From an uncultured Nitrospira sp. (lineage in GTDB: Bacteria > Nitrospirota > Nitrospiria > Nitrospirales > Nitrospiraceae), in assembly GCA_946479785.1 (NCBI GenBank), contig CAMLHQ010000001.1:21351-85350 (forward strand): a DNA stretch of 64,000 bases, in the 5' to 3' direction. The notes beneath the pieces are model-generated. The model was not told the DNA's origin, did no database searches, and saw only the letters and a program-made list of their open reading frames with translations. The translations under genes and the position numbers were made by a program. Below are positions 22,804 to 32,036 of this stretch, piece by piece (position 1 is the stretch's first letter; every line of letters starts with the position of its first letter).

Positions 22804-24846
22804 TTAAAAATACCATGCCACCCCGCCCATAACCATTCGAGGATTTCCTGGAACAAAATGAAGATCTGTTACAGGCTGGGTTTCATTTCGCAGTTGCGAC
22901 GCAAAGGCAAACGTCGCCTGCTCCCATTGCGTATTAAAGAGGTTTTGCATGAAGGCAAACGCTTCCATGCGGCCGTACGGCAGCTTGATCGGAAGTTTAT
23001 ATCGCTCAGAAAGATCGAAGGTGATCCAGGATGGCGACTTGACGCTGCGATCTTCGATTAACGGTCGGACCCCGAGATACGTCGCTTGCAACTGAGAGGT
23101 GAGTCCTTCCGGCCACCTCAAGATCACCGCTCCATAGGCCGTCAATTCCGGCGCCAGCGGGATGGCATCGCCGTTCCGGAATTCGGCTTTGGTCCAGGTG
23201 AAGCTGCCGTTTATGTACAGCGGCCCCCAGATTTGCCCTCGAGCAGCGACTTCCAGACCTCGCCGCCTACTGGCGCCTCGAATTTCCGTGGTGCCATCGT
23301 CGCCGACGAACACGAGCTCCGATTGTAGGTCCAGCTGCCAAGCCGTCGCGATCAATTCGAGGCCGTCAGATCCCCACGGCTTCGAGCGCACACCGACCTC
23401 GTAGCTCCTCGCGCGCGCGAGCGGCGCAGCGCCCGGTGCCACGGCCGAGCGAGCGTCATTACTGTGATAGCCTTCTCCGTAGTTGACGAAGAATTCCGTG
23501 GCAGCCCAGGGACCGAGGATCACGTTCATCTTGGGCAACACAATATCGGTGGTCGTCCTGCCTGCCGGTCGATCAGTACAAGCTATACAGCGGTTCCGAA
23601 CGTCGAACGTAAACGTTTCAGCACGCAGACCTCCGGCTAACCGCATCCACGTTGTCGGCTGGATCTCCGCCTTGACGAACGGCGCATAGGATGCCTCAAG
23701 CACGTCGCTGTCCGTGGTGGTGCCGATTGGTGTGCGCTTCGTTTGGGTTCCGAGCCGCGCATGGATGTCGTCTACTCTCGTTTGAAATCCGATCGTGCCA
23801 ATGGTCGGCATGCTCAGCAACTCCCCGCGTTGCTTGTATCCGAGGTCTCCGCCATACACGATGCGACGATCGGATTGTTGAATGCCGTCCCCGTTGATGG
23901 GGTCGTTCAGGAAAAACGTAAAATTCGTAAACAGATCCAGGCGGTAATACTGGCCGTATGCATTCGCGAAGAACTGGCCGCCGGACGACGTATCGTAGTG
24001 ATAATTCAATCGGGCAGTGCTGCGGAGCGTCTTGCCTCCTTCCGAGGGATCGATGGCGCCGAACCGGTCGAGCGTGCCGTCCTGCACCGCTCGAAGAGGA
24101 ATCTCACCCGAAGCATTCCACTCTGACTTCAGAAAGGTGCCGGTCAGACTCAATTCGTCCCGGCTGGTCAAGTTGGTGGTCATTTTTCCGAACAGGTTGG
24201 CCCGAAAGTACCGGTTGTCGTTCTGGAATGGACCATTGGTGTAATAGCCTTCCGCCGCGAACAAGGTGCGAACCTTGTCCTTGGTGGGGGAGAACATGAG
24301 CAAATATCGCTGAGTATCGAACTGTCCACCGGCTGCCTGGACAATCCCCTCTTGCACTACTTGTCGGGTCCTGAAATTTACCGCCCCCGCAGTGGCAAAG
24401 TCGCCGTACTCTGGGAGATAGGCTCCTTTGTACACGTCGAGCCCTTCGATGGTTTCCGGAATAATGAAGTTGAGATCGGTATAACCTTGCCCGTGCGCAT
24501 GAGTGCGCAGGTTGATAGGCATGCCGTCGTTAAAAAATGCAACGTCGGTACCGTGGTCCGCATCGAACCCACGGAGAAAGTATTGATCGGCTTTCCCCGC
24601 GCCCCCGGAATGTTCCACCGCGATGAAGCCCGGAATCAGACGCAGGACCTGTGCGGGCCGTCCTTGCGGTTGCAAAAGAATTTCTTTGTCAGGAATGAAC
24701 TGCTGGGATGATGCGGCAACGGGCCGTTCGCCGACCACCGACACCTCCGGGACCTCAACGACCTCTGCATCCGGGTCATGAGCGAAGACAAAAGATGGCA
24801 GGATGATGAGGCAGACCACAACCCACGCGGCAACGAACTGAGCCAT
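22804..24846 (-). CDS. TonB-dependent outer-membrane receptor, probably for nickel
   Basis: 680 residues. A signal peptide (1-22) is followed by a plug domain (about 45-150: VLRLIPGFIAVEHSGG, YFLRGFDADHGTDVAFF, THAHGQGYTDLNFIIPE) and a beta-barrel ending in an aromatic residue (VAWYF). It lacks a clear N-terminal signalling extension. The gene starts eight bases after nikR, so the two form one transcript under nickel-responsive control; nickel or nickel-chelate uptake is therefore the best inference. Histidines in the plug loop would suit metal handling, but substrate is not shown by sequence alone. Confidence 0.85.
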   Translation of the reverse strand: MAQFVAAWVVVCLIILPSFVFAHDPDAEVVEVPEVSVVGERPVAASSQQFIPDKEILLQPQGRPAQVLRLIPGFIAVEHSGGAGKADQYFLRGFDADHGTDVAFFNDGMPINLRTHAHGQGYTDLNFIIPETIEGLDVYKGAYLPEYGDFATAGAVNFRTRQVVQEGIVQAAGGQFDTQRYLLMFSPTKDKVRTLFAAEGYYTNGPFQNDNRYFRANLFGKMTTNLTSRDELSLTGTFLKSEWNASGEIPLRAVQDGTLDRFGAIDPSEGGKTLRSTARLNYHYDTSSGGQFFANAYGQYYRLDLFTNFTFFLNDPINGDGIQQSDRRIVYGGDLGYKQRGELLSMPTIGTIGFQTRVDDIHARLGTQTKRTPIGTTTDSDVLEASYAPFVKAEIQPTTWMRLAGGLRAETFTFDVRNRCIACTDRPAGRTTTDIVLPKMNVILGPWAATEFFVNYGEGYHSNDARSAVAPGAAPLARARSYEVGVRSKPWGSDGLELIATAWQLDLQSELVFVGDDGTTEIRGASRRRGLEVAARGQIWGPLYINGSFTWTKAEFRNGDAIPLAPELTAYGAVILRWPEGLTSQLQATYLGVRPLIEDRSVKSPSWITFDLSERYKLPIKLPYGRMEAFAFMQNLFNTQWEQATFAFASQLRNETQPVTDLHFVPGNPRMVMGGVAWYF

Positions 24847-24854
24847 ACCAGGGC

Positions 24855-25277
24855 TCAGCTCAATCCCTTGCCGCTCGTCGTCATCGTGAGCTTCCCATGC
24901 TTGACACCCTTGACGCTGATCAGGGCATCTGCAACTTTTCTCACCTCAGATCCCTTGCCTTTCACAACCAGGACTTCAAGACAGTGCTGATGATCGAGAT
25001 GGACGTGCATGCCTGCCATGATGTGACCCTGGAAGTCGTGTTGGATGTGGGTGAGCTTCCGGCTGAGGTCCCGCACATGATGGTCGTAGACGAAAGTAAT
25101 CGTCGCAACCGCTTCACGGTCCGTATCGCTGCGCCATTCCTCACTCACGAGCTGACCGCGGATGAGATCGCGAAGCGCTTCCGAACGCGTGGCATATTTC
25201 CGACGCCTGACGATCCTATCGAAGTCGTCCAGAAGATGACGGTCCAATGAAACACCAAAACGCACGAGCTTCTTCAT
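24855..25277 (-). CDS. nikR: nickel-responsive regulator NikR
   Basis: 140 residues: an N-terminal ribbon-helix-helix DNA-binding domain (1-45, RFGVSLDRHLLDDFD, TRSEALRDLIRG) and a C-terminal ACT-like metal domain. The nickel ligands of E. coli NikR (H76, H87, H89, C95) correspond at a constant offset of four to H80, H91, H93 and C99, in HVHLDHQHC. The protein should repress nickel uptake when nickel is sufficient. First gene of the nikR-receptor unit; candidate half-sites lie just upstream. Confidence 0.93.
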   Translation of the reverse strand: MKKLVRFGVSLDRHLLDDFDRIVRRRKYATRSEALRDLIRGQLVSEEWRSDTDREAVATITFVYDHHVRDLSRKLTHIQHDFQGHIMAGMHVHLDHQHCLEVLVVKGKGSEVRKVADALISVKGVKHGKLTMTTSGKGLS

Positions 25278-25285
25278 AGCAGTGA

Positions 25286-25312
25286 TGCTACGTTTATAAA
25301 ATTCGTGCTACG
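25286..25312. promoter_or_regulatory. direct repeat TGCTACG, candidate NikR-site region
   Basis: TGCTACG occurs at 25286-25292 and 25306-25312, starts 20 bases apart, which is two helical turns, just upstream of nikR and around an AT-rich TTTATAAAATT segment that may hold the -10. Known NikR sites are inverted rather than direct repeats, so this may instead belong to another regulator. Confidence 0.3.
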
Positions 25313-25384
25313 AATATAGCGACAGGGCCGGGACGAGTCAACTCGCTATCGCGATGAGAGGACAGGATGAAGGGGCCGGCCTGC

Positions 25385-26797
25385 TTATTCGCCCCGAACG
25401 GGGATGTAGATGATGGTGCCCTGCCGATTGACGAGCAGAAGGGCAAGATCGCTGGATTTCATGGGATCGGCGAGGCGCTGAAACGTGGAAAAATTAGAGA
25501 TCGGCTGACGGTTCAGTTCTAAAATGATGTCCCCGGGCTGAAGACCCGAGGATTCTGCCGAGCTTCCCTCCTCGATATCGGTCACGACGACGCCGCTATT
25601 GACCGGCAAGTCCATTTGGCGGGCCAGCGGAGGCGTGATGTCGTCGAACACGACACCGGACAAGGGATGAGCGCCCGACCCCGACGCGGCTTCAGTCTGG
25701 CTCTTCTTAGCGCGTTCACGCGGCGCTTCTTGCACCGTCAGATCAACTTGAATCGTCTTGCCGTCCCTGACGAGATCCAGCCGGTGCTTGCTGCCGATCG
25801 CGGCGGCGGCGATCAAGTTGCGAAGATGCCCGCTATCCATCACATCGCGTCCGTCGAATCGCTCAACGACATCGCCTCGTTTGAGTCCGGCTTTTTCAGC
25901 GGACCCCTTCGCCTGCAAGTCGGTCACGATCGCGCCCTTCACGTCGGGCAATCGGAAGACTTTTCCTAACAGCGGCGTGACGTCCTGCGTCGAAGCGCCA
26001 AGAAAACCGCGTACGACGCGGCCGGTCTTGATAAGGCTCTGCATGGCCGCCCGAGCCATGTTGCTGGGGATGGCAAACCCGACGCCGACACTTCCTCCTG
26101 TGGGGCTCGCGATAGCCGTATTGATGCCGACTAGTTCGCCATTCGTGTTCACGAGCGCACCCCCGGAATTTCCTGGATTGATCGGCGCGTCCGTTTGAAT
26201 AAAGTCTTCGAAGTCAGCCACCCCGACATCCGCCCGCCCGACGGCGCTGACGATCCCGAACGTGACCGTACGGCTTAATCCCAGTGGATTCCCGATTGCC
26301 AGCACAAAGTCTCCGACAGCAAGGTTGCTGGAATCTCCCCAAGGCACCGTCGGTAAATTTGTGGCTTGAATCTTGACGACCGCCACATCGGTTTTCGGAT
26401 CGGTGGCGACCACCTTTCCCTTGAACTGCCGCCGGTCGGCTAAAATCACTTCGACATCCAAGGCGTCGGCGACAACGTGATTGTTGGTGATGAGATAGCC
26501 ATCGGACGACACGATGACTCCTGAACCTTGACCATATTGACGCCGCGCGGGCGGCTCTTTGAACAGGCCGAACGGCAGTGTTTCATCGCTGAAGGCCTGG
26601 TCGCGCACCATCACCGTCGAGGCGATGCTGACGACGGCCGGGATTACCTTCGATGCCGTGCTCTTGACCTGACTTTGGAGATCATTTCCGCCCACGACAG
26701 GAATCAACCGGCCGGACGCCCAAACAGAGCCATTCAGAGCGAGCGTGAGCAGCCCTGCAATCACCACTCGCAGCATCGGGAACATAGGGACCGGCAT
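25385..26797 (-). CDS. HtrA/DegP-type periplasmic serine protease
   Basis: 470 residues with a signal peptide (about 1-27), a trypsin-like domain with catalytic triad H107 (TNNHVVAD), D137 (KTDVAVVK) and S211 (NPGNSGGAL), and two PDZ domains (about 265-350 and 375-465). This is the Do/DegP/DegQ architecture for periplasmic quality control. AAAGGG lies before the ATG. 75 bases after the P-type ATPase gene in the same direction, so it may respond to or be co-expressed with the metal genes upstream. Confidence 0.92.
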   Translation of the reverse strand: MPVPMFPMLRVVIAGLLTLALNGSVWASGRLIPVVGGNDLQSQVKSTASKVIPAVVSIASTVMVRDQAFSDETLPFGLFKEPPARRQYGQGSGVIVSSDGYLITNNHVVADALDVEVILADRRQFKGKVVATDPKTDVAVVKIQATNLPTVPWGDSSNLAVGDFVLAIGNPLGLSRTVTFGIVSAVGRADVGVADFEDFIQTDAPINPGNSGGALVNTNGELVGINTAIASPTGGSVGVGFAIPSNMARAAMQSLIKTGRVVRGFLGASTQDVTPLLGKVFRLPDVKGAIVTDLQAKGSAEKAGLKRGDVVERFDGRDVMDSGHLRNLIAAAAIGSKHRLDLVRDGKTIQVDLTVQEAPRERAKKSQTEAASGSGAHPLSGVVFDDITPPLARQMDLPVNSGVVVTDIEEGSSAESSGLQPGDIILELNRQPISNFSTFQRLADPMKSSDLALLLVNRQGTIIYIPVRGE

Positions 26798-26872
26798 ACA
26801 ACCCTTTCTACTGATTCATGAGTGAGGGAGAAAGAAATGTCGTAGCCTAACATGTGGGCGGAGAGGACGCAC

Positions 26873-29413
26873 TCATAATTCTACATGGCGCAGCCGGAGC
26901 GCATTAGCAATCACGGACACGGAACTGAACGTCATGGCAGCACTTGCTATCATGGGATTCAACAGCAGGCCCCAGAGCGGATACAGCACTCCCGCCGCAA
27001 TCGGCACGCCCACCATATTATAGACAAACGCGAAAAAGAGGTTTTGCCTGATGTTCCTCATGGTCGCCTGGCTCAACCGTTTGGCCCTCACAAGCGCCCG
27101 CAGATCGCCCTTGACCAATGTGATCCCCGCGCTCTCCATCGCAATGTCGGTGCCGGTACCCATGGCAATCCCCACATCGGCCAGCGCCAATGCCGGGGCA
27201 TCATTGATGCCATCGCCGGCCATTGCCACGACGCGGCCTTGAGATTTCAGCTCGGCTATGATGCGTCCCTTTTGATCCGGTAACACCGACGCATGGACCT
27301 CTGCGATCCCCACCTGCTTCGCCACGGCATCCGCCGTGAGCTGGTGATCTCCCGTCACTATCACCAGGCGTACGCCCTGTTCCTTCAACAGACGCACAGC
27401 CTCCACGGTCGATGATTTCACCGGATCCGCTACCCCCAAAAGACCGGCGGCCTTGCCGTCGATCGCCACAAAGACCGTCGTCTGACCGTCTCCCCTCAAT
27501 AACGCCGCTTCTTCTTCCAAGACCGCCAAGCTCTGGTCGGCCACCTCCAGGCGTTCTCTCAATAGCGCAACTGTGCCGACCGCCACGTGATGTTGTTCCA
27601 CGACACCCGACACTCCGTAGCCCGTCAGCGAATGGAATTCCTGGACTGGACTCAATGTCAGCTGTCGATGTTCCGCTCCGGAGACGACGGCGGAGGCCAA
27701 CGGATGTTCGCTCCGTCGCTCTAAACTTGCCGCGAGACGAAGGACATCGACATCTCGCCAGGGTGGCACAAAGCGTATGGAAACGAGTTTGGGTTTTCCT
27801 TCGGTCAATGTACCGGTCTTGTCGAACACGAGGGTGTCCACCTTTCCAAGCACCTCGAGCGCCTCGGCCTTCCGAACTAAGACCCCCGCTGTCGCTCCAC
27901 GCCCAGTTCCCACCATGATCGACATCGGCGTCGCCAACCCCAACGCGCAGGGACAGGCGATGATCAACACCGCCACTGCATTGACCAACGCATAGGCCAG
28001 TTTGGGCTCCGGTCCCCACACCGCCCACGCTACTGCAGTTACGATCGAGGCGGCGACCACAAGCGGCACAAAGTACGCCGCAGTCACATCGGCGATCCGT
28101 TGGATCGGTGCCCTCGTCCGCTGAGCCTCACTCACCATTTGGACGATGCGCGCCAGCAAGGTCTCGCGTCCCACCCGCTGCGCCCGCATGAGGATACTGC
28201 CGGTCCCATTGATGGTTCCGGCTGTCACGAAAGCTCCCACCGTTTTTTCAACCGGCAAGGGTTCTCCCGTCACCATCGACTCATCAATGGCTGTCGTGCC
28301 TTCGATGACGACACCATCGACCGGCACCCGTTCGCCTGGACGAACGCGCAATCGATCACCGACCCGCACCTGATCGAGCGGCACATCCGTCTCACGACCA
28401 TCTTGTTCCACTCGTCTGGCAGTTTTCGGCGCCAGGCCAAGTAACGCTTTCATTGCGGACGTGGTTTGACTGCGCGCCCGCAATTCCAACACCTGCCCCA
28501 ACAAGACCAGCACCGTGATTATGGCCGCCGCTTCAAAATAGACCGCAATCGATCCATCGTGTGCGCGGAACGAGGCCGGGAGCGCGGCAGGCGCAATGGT
28601 CGCTACCGTACTATAGAGATAGGCTGCGCCGGTTCCCATCCCGATCAGCGTGAACATGTTCGGCGCCTGATTGACAATCGACATCCACGCACGCTCGAAA
28701 AATGGCCACCCGGCCCACAGCACGACCGGTGTAGCCAGCAGCCATTGAATCCAATTTTTCGCTGAGGCAGAAACAATCTGCTGAAGCGGCCGGCCTGGAA
28801 TCATGTCAGCCATTGCCAACATCATCACGAGCAAGGCCGGTCCCAGACTGATCCAGAACCGCCTCGTCATATCTTGAAGCTCTGGATTCGGCCCCTCCTC
28901 CAACGACACAACTTTTGGTTCCAGCGCCATGCCGCAAATCCGGCAAAACCCCGGCTTGGTTTCGAGGACCTCAGGATCCATCGGGCAGATGTATTCGACG
29001 GTGGCGCCGGGTGGAACGACCGCTGGTTTTGGCGTTCGCCGTGCAGGTGGAGTCAGATAGCGGGATGGGTCGTCACGAAACTTTGCCAAACAGCCTTGCG
29101 AGCAGAAGTAGTAGGTCTTGCCCTCATGCACGTGAGAGCCAGCGGCCTTCTCCGGCTGCACGGTCATGCCGCAGACCGGATCGATGTGTCCGACTTCACC
29201 GGTTGGAGAAGACGGCATCATCATCGAAAGGGTTTTCTTCTTGCCGAGTGTGATCAACCCTGGCGCTGCCGATTGTATGGCTTGTTCGGGATCGGATTTG
29301 AACGTCTCAAGGCAGGAGGTGGCACAGAAGTAGTAGGTGACTCCCTTGTAATCGTATTGTCCGGCGGCGGTCGCCGGATCGACAGTCATGCCGCAAATGG
29401 GGTCGATGGCCAT
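26873..29413 (-). CDS. copA: copper-type P1B ATPase with two N-terminal YHS domains
   Basis: 846 residues. Instead of classical CxxC HMA domains the N-terminus has two YHS domains (about 3-42 and 76-115, each with DPxCGMTV and YYFCSxxC) and a heavy-metal-binding domain ([20 protein letters not shown], about 140-168). The P1B core follows: eight membrane helices, the transport motif [10 protein letters not shown], phosphorylation loop DKTGTLTEG and hinge [10 protein letters not shown]. The CPC motif indicates Cu(I) or Ag(I) export. Starts nine bases after a DsbA-like gene. Confidence 0.9.
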   Translation of the reverse strand: MAIDPICGMTVDPATAAGQYDYKGVTYYFCATSCLETFKSDPEQAIQSAAPGLITLGKKKTLSMMMPSSPTGEVGHIDPVCGMTVQPEKAAGSHVHEGKTYYFCSQGCLAKFRDDPSRYLTPPARRTPKPAVVPPGATVEYICPMDPEVLETKPGFCRICGMALEPKVVSLEEGPNPELQDMTRRFWISLGPALLVMMLAMADMIPGRPLQQIVSASAKNWIQWLLATPVVLWAGWPFFERAWMSIVNQAPNMFTLIGMGTGAAYLYSTVATIAPAALPASFRAHDGSIAVYFEAAAIITVLVLLGQVLELRARSQTTSAMKALLGLAPKTARRVEQDGRETDVPLDQVRVGDRLRVRPGERVPVDGVVIEGTTAIDESMVTGEPLPVEKTVGAFVTAGTINGTGSILMRAQRVGRETLLARIVQMVSEAQRTRAPIQRIADVTAAYFVPLVVAASIVTAVAWAVWGPEPKLAYALVNAVAVLIIACPCALGLATPMSIMVGTGRGATAGVLVRKAEALEVLGKVDTLVFDKTGTLTEGKPKLVSIRFVPPWRDVDVLRLAASLERRSEHPLASAVVSGAEHRQLTLSPVQEFHSLTGYGVSGVVEQHHVAVGTVALLRERLEVADQSLAVLEEEAALLRGDGQTTVFVAIDGKAAGLLGVADPVKSSTVEAVRLLKEQGVRLVIVTGDHQLTADAVAKQVGIAEVHASVLPDQKGRIIAELKSQGRVVAMAGDGINDAPALALADVGIAMGTGTDIAMESAGITLVKGDLRALVRAKRLSQATMRNIRQNLFFAFVYNMVGVPIAAGVLYPLWGLLLNPMIASAAMTFSSVSVIANALRLRHVEL

Positions 29414-29422
29414 TGTGACGCG

Positions 29423-30070
29423 TCACTTCTTTTTGTCCGCATCGAGGATGCTTTGAATCACGAGTTTCAGGTTTTCCGGATCGATTTTTTCAACTTTGAT
29501 GTTGCCATCGAGGAGCAACGTGGGAGTTTGTTGCAACTTGATGCGCTCACCCCACTTCTTTCCGTCTTCAAAGAGTTGAGCCGGCTTGCCGCTGGCCATG
29601 CCTTCTTCGAAAGCCTTGGGATCCAACCCGACTTCCCTGATGAGCAGCTCGCGCAACGAGCGGTCCAGCACACCCGTTACCTTGTCTTGGTGAATTGTGC
29701 GGAAGAGCACCTTCTTCATTTCATTACCCTTCCCCATCATCTTCGCCTGTTCATACATGTCAAAGGGCGTCGGCAGTTTTCCTCTGATCACCGGAAATCC
29801 CACCATCGTCGTTTCAAGCTTGTTCCCGAACTCTTTTTCGAGGATCGCCAATCCTTCTCCGTCAAAATGGTGACAGTGCGGGCAGTAGAAATCCGCGAAC
29901 TCGACCAACTTCACTTTTCCCGGTTGATGGGTGGACGGCTCGTCCTTCAGGATTTCAAATTGGCCTTTTAAATTGGGAGAGGCCGCCTGCGCCGAAGTCC
30001 CGTCCGCAAGTCCTACCGCCGACATTATCACCGCGCCCATCATCCACACCCACAACACGATCCTCGCCAT
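29423..30070 (-). CDS. DsbA-family periplasmic thiol oxidoreductase
   Basis: 215 residues with a signal peptide (about 1-28) and a DsbA/thioredoxin fold: active-site FYCPHCHHF with C63 and C66, and the cis-proline loop TPTLLLDGN near residue 190. CPHC is the DsbA-type redox motif, so it should introduce disulphides in periplasmic proteins. ATG 30070 is chosen because AAGGAG lies at proper distance; a GTG two codons upstream would overlap the ribosome site. Upstream partner of the copper ATPase, perhaps servicing metal-site proteins. Confidence 0.88.
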   Translation of the reverse strand: MARIVLWVWMMGAVIMSAVGLADGTSAQAASPNLKGQFEILKDEPSTHQPGKVKLVEFADFYCPHCHHFDGEGLAILEKEFGNKLETTMVGFPVIRGKLPTPFDMYEQAKMMGKGNEMKKVLFRTIHQDKVTGVLDRSLRELLIREVGLDPKAFEEGMASGKPAQLFEDGKKWGERIKLQQTPTLLLDGNIKVEKIDPENLKLVIQSILDADKKK

Positions 30071-30105
30071 ATCCACTCCTTTCTCGCTTGATAAGCCAAC
30101 GGCGT

Positions 30106-30145
30106 ATTATATCGAATCCAGCCGCAACCTGCTCTTTGTTATAAT
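30106..30145. promoter_or_regulatory. divergent promoter region between dsbA-like and slp-like genes
   Basis: The 81-base gap carries a TATAAT on each strand: ATTATA at 30106-30111 (minus) for the dsbA-copA unit and TATAAT at 30140-30145 (plus) for the Slp gene. The plus-strand element ends six bases before the ATG, so that transcript would start at or near the start codon. Neither has a good -35. Confidence 0.4.
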
Positions 30146-30151
30146 TACGCG

Positions 30152-30691
30152 ATGCGTTCGAAATGGATGGTCTATGCGCTGGCTCTCTGTTTCTTTATCA
30201 CCGGCTGTGCGTCATCCCAAGAAACGGAGGAAGGTTCAGCAGCCAACACAGTTTCATTTCTTCAAGTCAAAGCCGCTCCGGACTCCTTCAAAGGACAATC
30301 CGTCGTCTTTGGTGGACAAGTGCTGAGCGCCAGACGGTTGAAGGAGGGGACGCGAATTGAAATTCTGCAGTTACCGCTCGACCGTTCCGGTTATCCCGGA
30401 ACTGATCTGATGCAATCTCAAGGTCGTTTCGTCGCCATGCACAAAGACTTCCTGGACCCCGCAACCCTCCCCTATGGGACTCGAGTCACTGTGACGGGTG
30501 GCATCACAGGATCCGTCACGCTTCCACTCGATGAGACGGAGTACACCTATCCCGTTGTGGAGACCAGGCATCTTCAAGTCTGGAGCGCCGCGGACAATGC
30601 CACGCAGCACAACCGGCCCTATGCGGGCCCCGGCCCCTATTGGGGGCCGTATTACGGTCCATATGGGCGGCCCTGGCCGTACCGCTGGTGA
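30152..30691 (+). CDS. Slp-family outer-membrane lipoprotein
   Basis: 179 residues. Signal sequence ending in ITGCASS, with lipidation at Cys19. The Slp domain follows: SFLQVKAAPDSFKGQSVVFGG, TRIEILQLPLD, GRFVAMHKDFLDPATLPYG and TVTGGITG. Slp proteins are starvation- or acid-induced outer-membrane lipoproteins of unknown activity. The C-terminus is a glycine/proline/tyrosine-rich tail (PGPYWGPYYGPYGRPWPYRW). No ribosome site is seen before the ATG. A family A palindromic element begins directly after the TGA. Confidence 0.88.
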   Translation: MRSKWMVYALALCFFITGCASSQETEEGSAANTVSFLQVKAAPDSFKGQSVVFGGQVLSARRLKEGTRIEILQLPLDRSGYPGTDLMQSQGRFVAMHKDFLDPATLPYGTRVTVTGGITGSVTLPLDETEYTYPVVETRHLQVWSAADNATQHNRPYAGPGPYWGPYYGPYGRPWPYRW

Positions 30692-30817
30692 GCAGGGTGT
30701 TGAAAAAGACCGTCAGGTTCGTTCTCGCTTCATTCAGACGCTCGACGTACCGAACAGCGTACGCCTCGCCTCTTCATTCTCTGTGGCTTCGCTGAGCGGC
30801 CTTTTTGAACACCCTGC
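30692..30817 (+). repeat. 3'-attached palindromic element, family A, copy 5
   Basis: 126 bp, inverted relative to copies 1-4 because its upstream gene is on the plus strand. Arms GCAGGGTGTTGAAAAAGACC (30692-30711) and GGCCTTTTTGAACACCCTGC (30798-30817) pair at 18 of 20 positions. Core shows GGTTCGTTCTCGC, inner CGACGTACCG/CAGCGTACGC and GCTGAGCGGCC. It starts on the base after the TGA of the Slp gene. Confidence 0.85.
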
Positions 30818-30840
30818 GAATATTCTCGTTCCTCTCGCCG

Positions 30841-31899
30841 CTATCTCCCGCTAGTCCCGATAATCCGCTCGACACGATCATCCCGCCCGCCAAGATTGCG
30901 ATACTTGTGATACTGCGCCAGCGCGCGCGGCATGTCTTTGCGATGCAGTTCATAGAACACGCCGAGGTTGTAGTGCGCTTCGGCATAGTCCGGCTTCAAT
31001 GCAACAGCCTTCTCGTATTCCTGTTCCGCTTCTTCCAGCTTGTTCATGCTCGTGTAGATGACGCCAAGGTTCATGTGTGCTTCGGCATATTCGGGCCGAT
31101 AGCGAATTACTTCGAGAAATTCTCGTTCTGCCTCGGAAGTCTTGTTCTGGCTGCGAAGAATAAATCCCAAGTTGTAGTGGGCATCGACCAGATTCGGTTT
31201 CGCCGCAATCGCCTGCCGGTACGCATAGGCCGCTTCGAGCAGATCGTTGTTCCGCTCCGCCAATCGACCGGCTTGATACCACCCATCGGCGTGGCCGGGA
31301 TTTGCTTTCGTCAACCGCGCGAGCATGTCGCGGGCCGACTTATTGTCACCTTGTCCTTCATGCAGCATCGCCAGCCCGAAGAGTCCCTCCGGACTTATCG
31401 GCCGAAACGCCAGCAAACGCTTGTACTCCTCCATCGCGGCCGGGACTTCGTGCCGGCTCTCATAGAGCCGCGCGAGGTCGATGTAGGAATCTTCGTGCTT
31501 CGGATCGACCTCGATCGCCCGCTTGAGGGTCTGCTCCGCTTCCGCAGTCTTCCCTTGCACAAGGTACACTTCAGCCAAATCGTTCAGAGCGTCAGGATAG
31601 GCCGGCTTCAGTTTCAGCGCATGTGTAAAGGCTTCGGCTGCTTCCTGAGGCTTCTTTTTCCCCTTGAGGTAGATTTGTCCGAGGAGATGATACGCCTCGG
31701 CGGAAGAAGTACCGGACTCCGTCGTCTTATGCAAGGCGGCGATGGCGGCGTCGGGGTCCCCGGCCTTGAATAATTCCGAGGCTTGCTCGATCGCGCGCTT
31801 CCCGGAGTCCGCGGAGGTTGCGGCATGGGCGAATGAAGGAGGAAGAAGCCCCAAGGAGACTGCGATCACGATAGGAATGAGTCGTGCGCGTGCCTTCAA
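30841..31899 (-). CDS. exported tetratricopeptide-repeat protein
   Basis: 352 residues: a signal peptide (about 1-26) and then eight or so TPR units covering most of the protein, seen as regular A-x-x-x-L-G-x-x-Y ... A-x-x-x-Y-x-x-A-L patterns (for example AEAHMNLGVIYTSMNKLEEA). It starts at a TTG with GGGAG seven bases upstream. TPR proteins of this kind act as periplasmic scaffolds for protein complexes. Convergent with the Slp gene. No catalytic domain seen. Confidence 0.88.
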   Translation of the reverse strand: MKARARLIPIVIAVSLGLLPPSFAHAATSADSGKRAIEQASELFKAGDPDAAIAALHKTTESGTSSAEAYHLLGQIYLKGKKKPQEAAEAFTHALKLKPAYPDALNDLAEVYLVQGKTAEAEQTLKRAIEVDPKHEDSYIDLARLYESRHEVPAAMEEYKRLLAFRPISPEGLFGLAMLHEGQGDNKSARDMLARLTKANPGHADGWYQAGRLAERNNDLLEAAYAYRQAIAAKPNLVDAHYNLGFILRSQNKTSEAEREFLEVIRYRPEYAEAHMNLGVIYTSMNKLEEAEQEYEKAVALKPDYAEAHYNLGVFYELHRKDMPRALAQYHKYRNLGGRDDRVERIIGTSGR

Positions 31900-31997
31900 C
31901 AGAGCGCTCCCGGCCAGAAAGAAGATGGCTCAACTATACGGGGAGCGCGAAACGAAAATCAACGCGAGGAGGAGACTCCTGGAGCGATGTCAGGGTA

Positions 31998-32024
31998 GAG
32001 GGGCCTTCACAAGAAGGCTCCCTC
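31998..32024 (-). terminator. hairpin after the TlpA-like gene
   Basis: GAGGGGCCTTC (31998-32008) pairs with GAAGGCTCCCTC (32013-32024) across a 4-base loop with one G-U pair. There is no T tract on the minus strand, so intrinsic termination is doubtful; it lies 12 bases past the TlpA-like stop codon. Confidence 0.3.
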
Positions 32025-32036
32025 CACCACGAATAG

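Noticed and set aside
28874..29971. 365-residue plus-strand frame opposite copA and the dsbA-like gene
   Set aside because: It spans two certain genes on the other strand and their junction, so it cannot be a conserved gene.
6984..30817. CRISPR array or insertion-sequence interpretation of the repeats
   Set aside because: Copies are single, kilobases apart, with no spacers, cas genes or transposase, no visible target-site duplication, and end sequences that vary between copies while staying self-complementary.
30805..31773. 322-residue plus-strand frame opposite the TPR gene
   Set aside because: The TPR periodicity on the minus strand is clear; the plus frame has no domain and begins near a repeat element.
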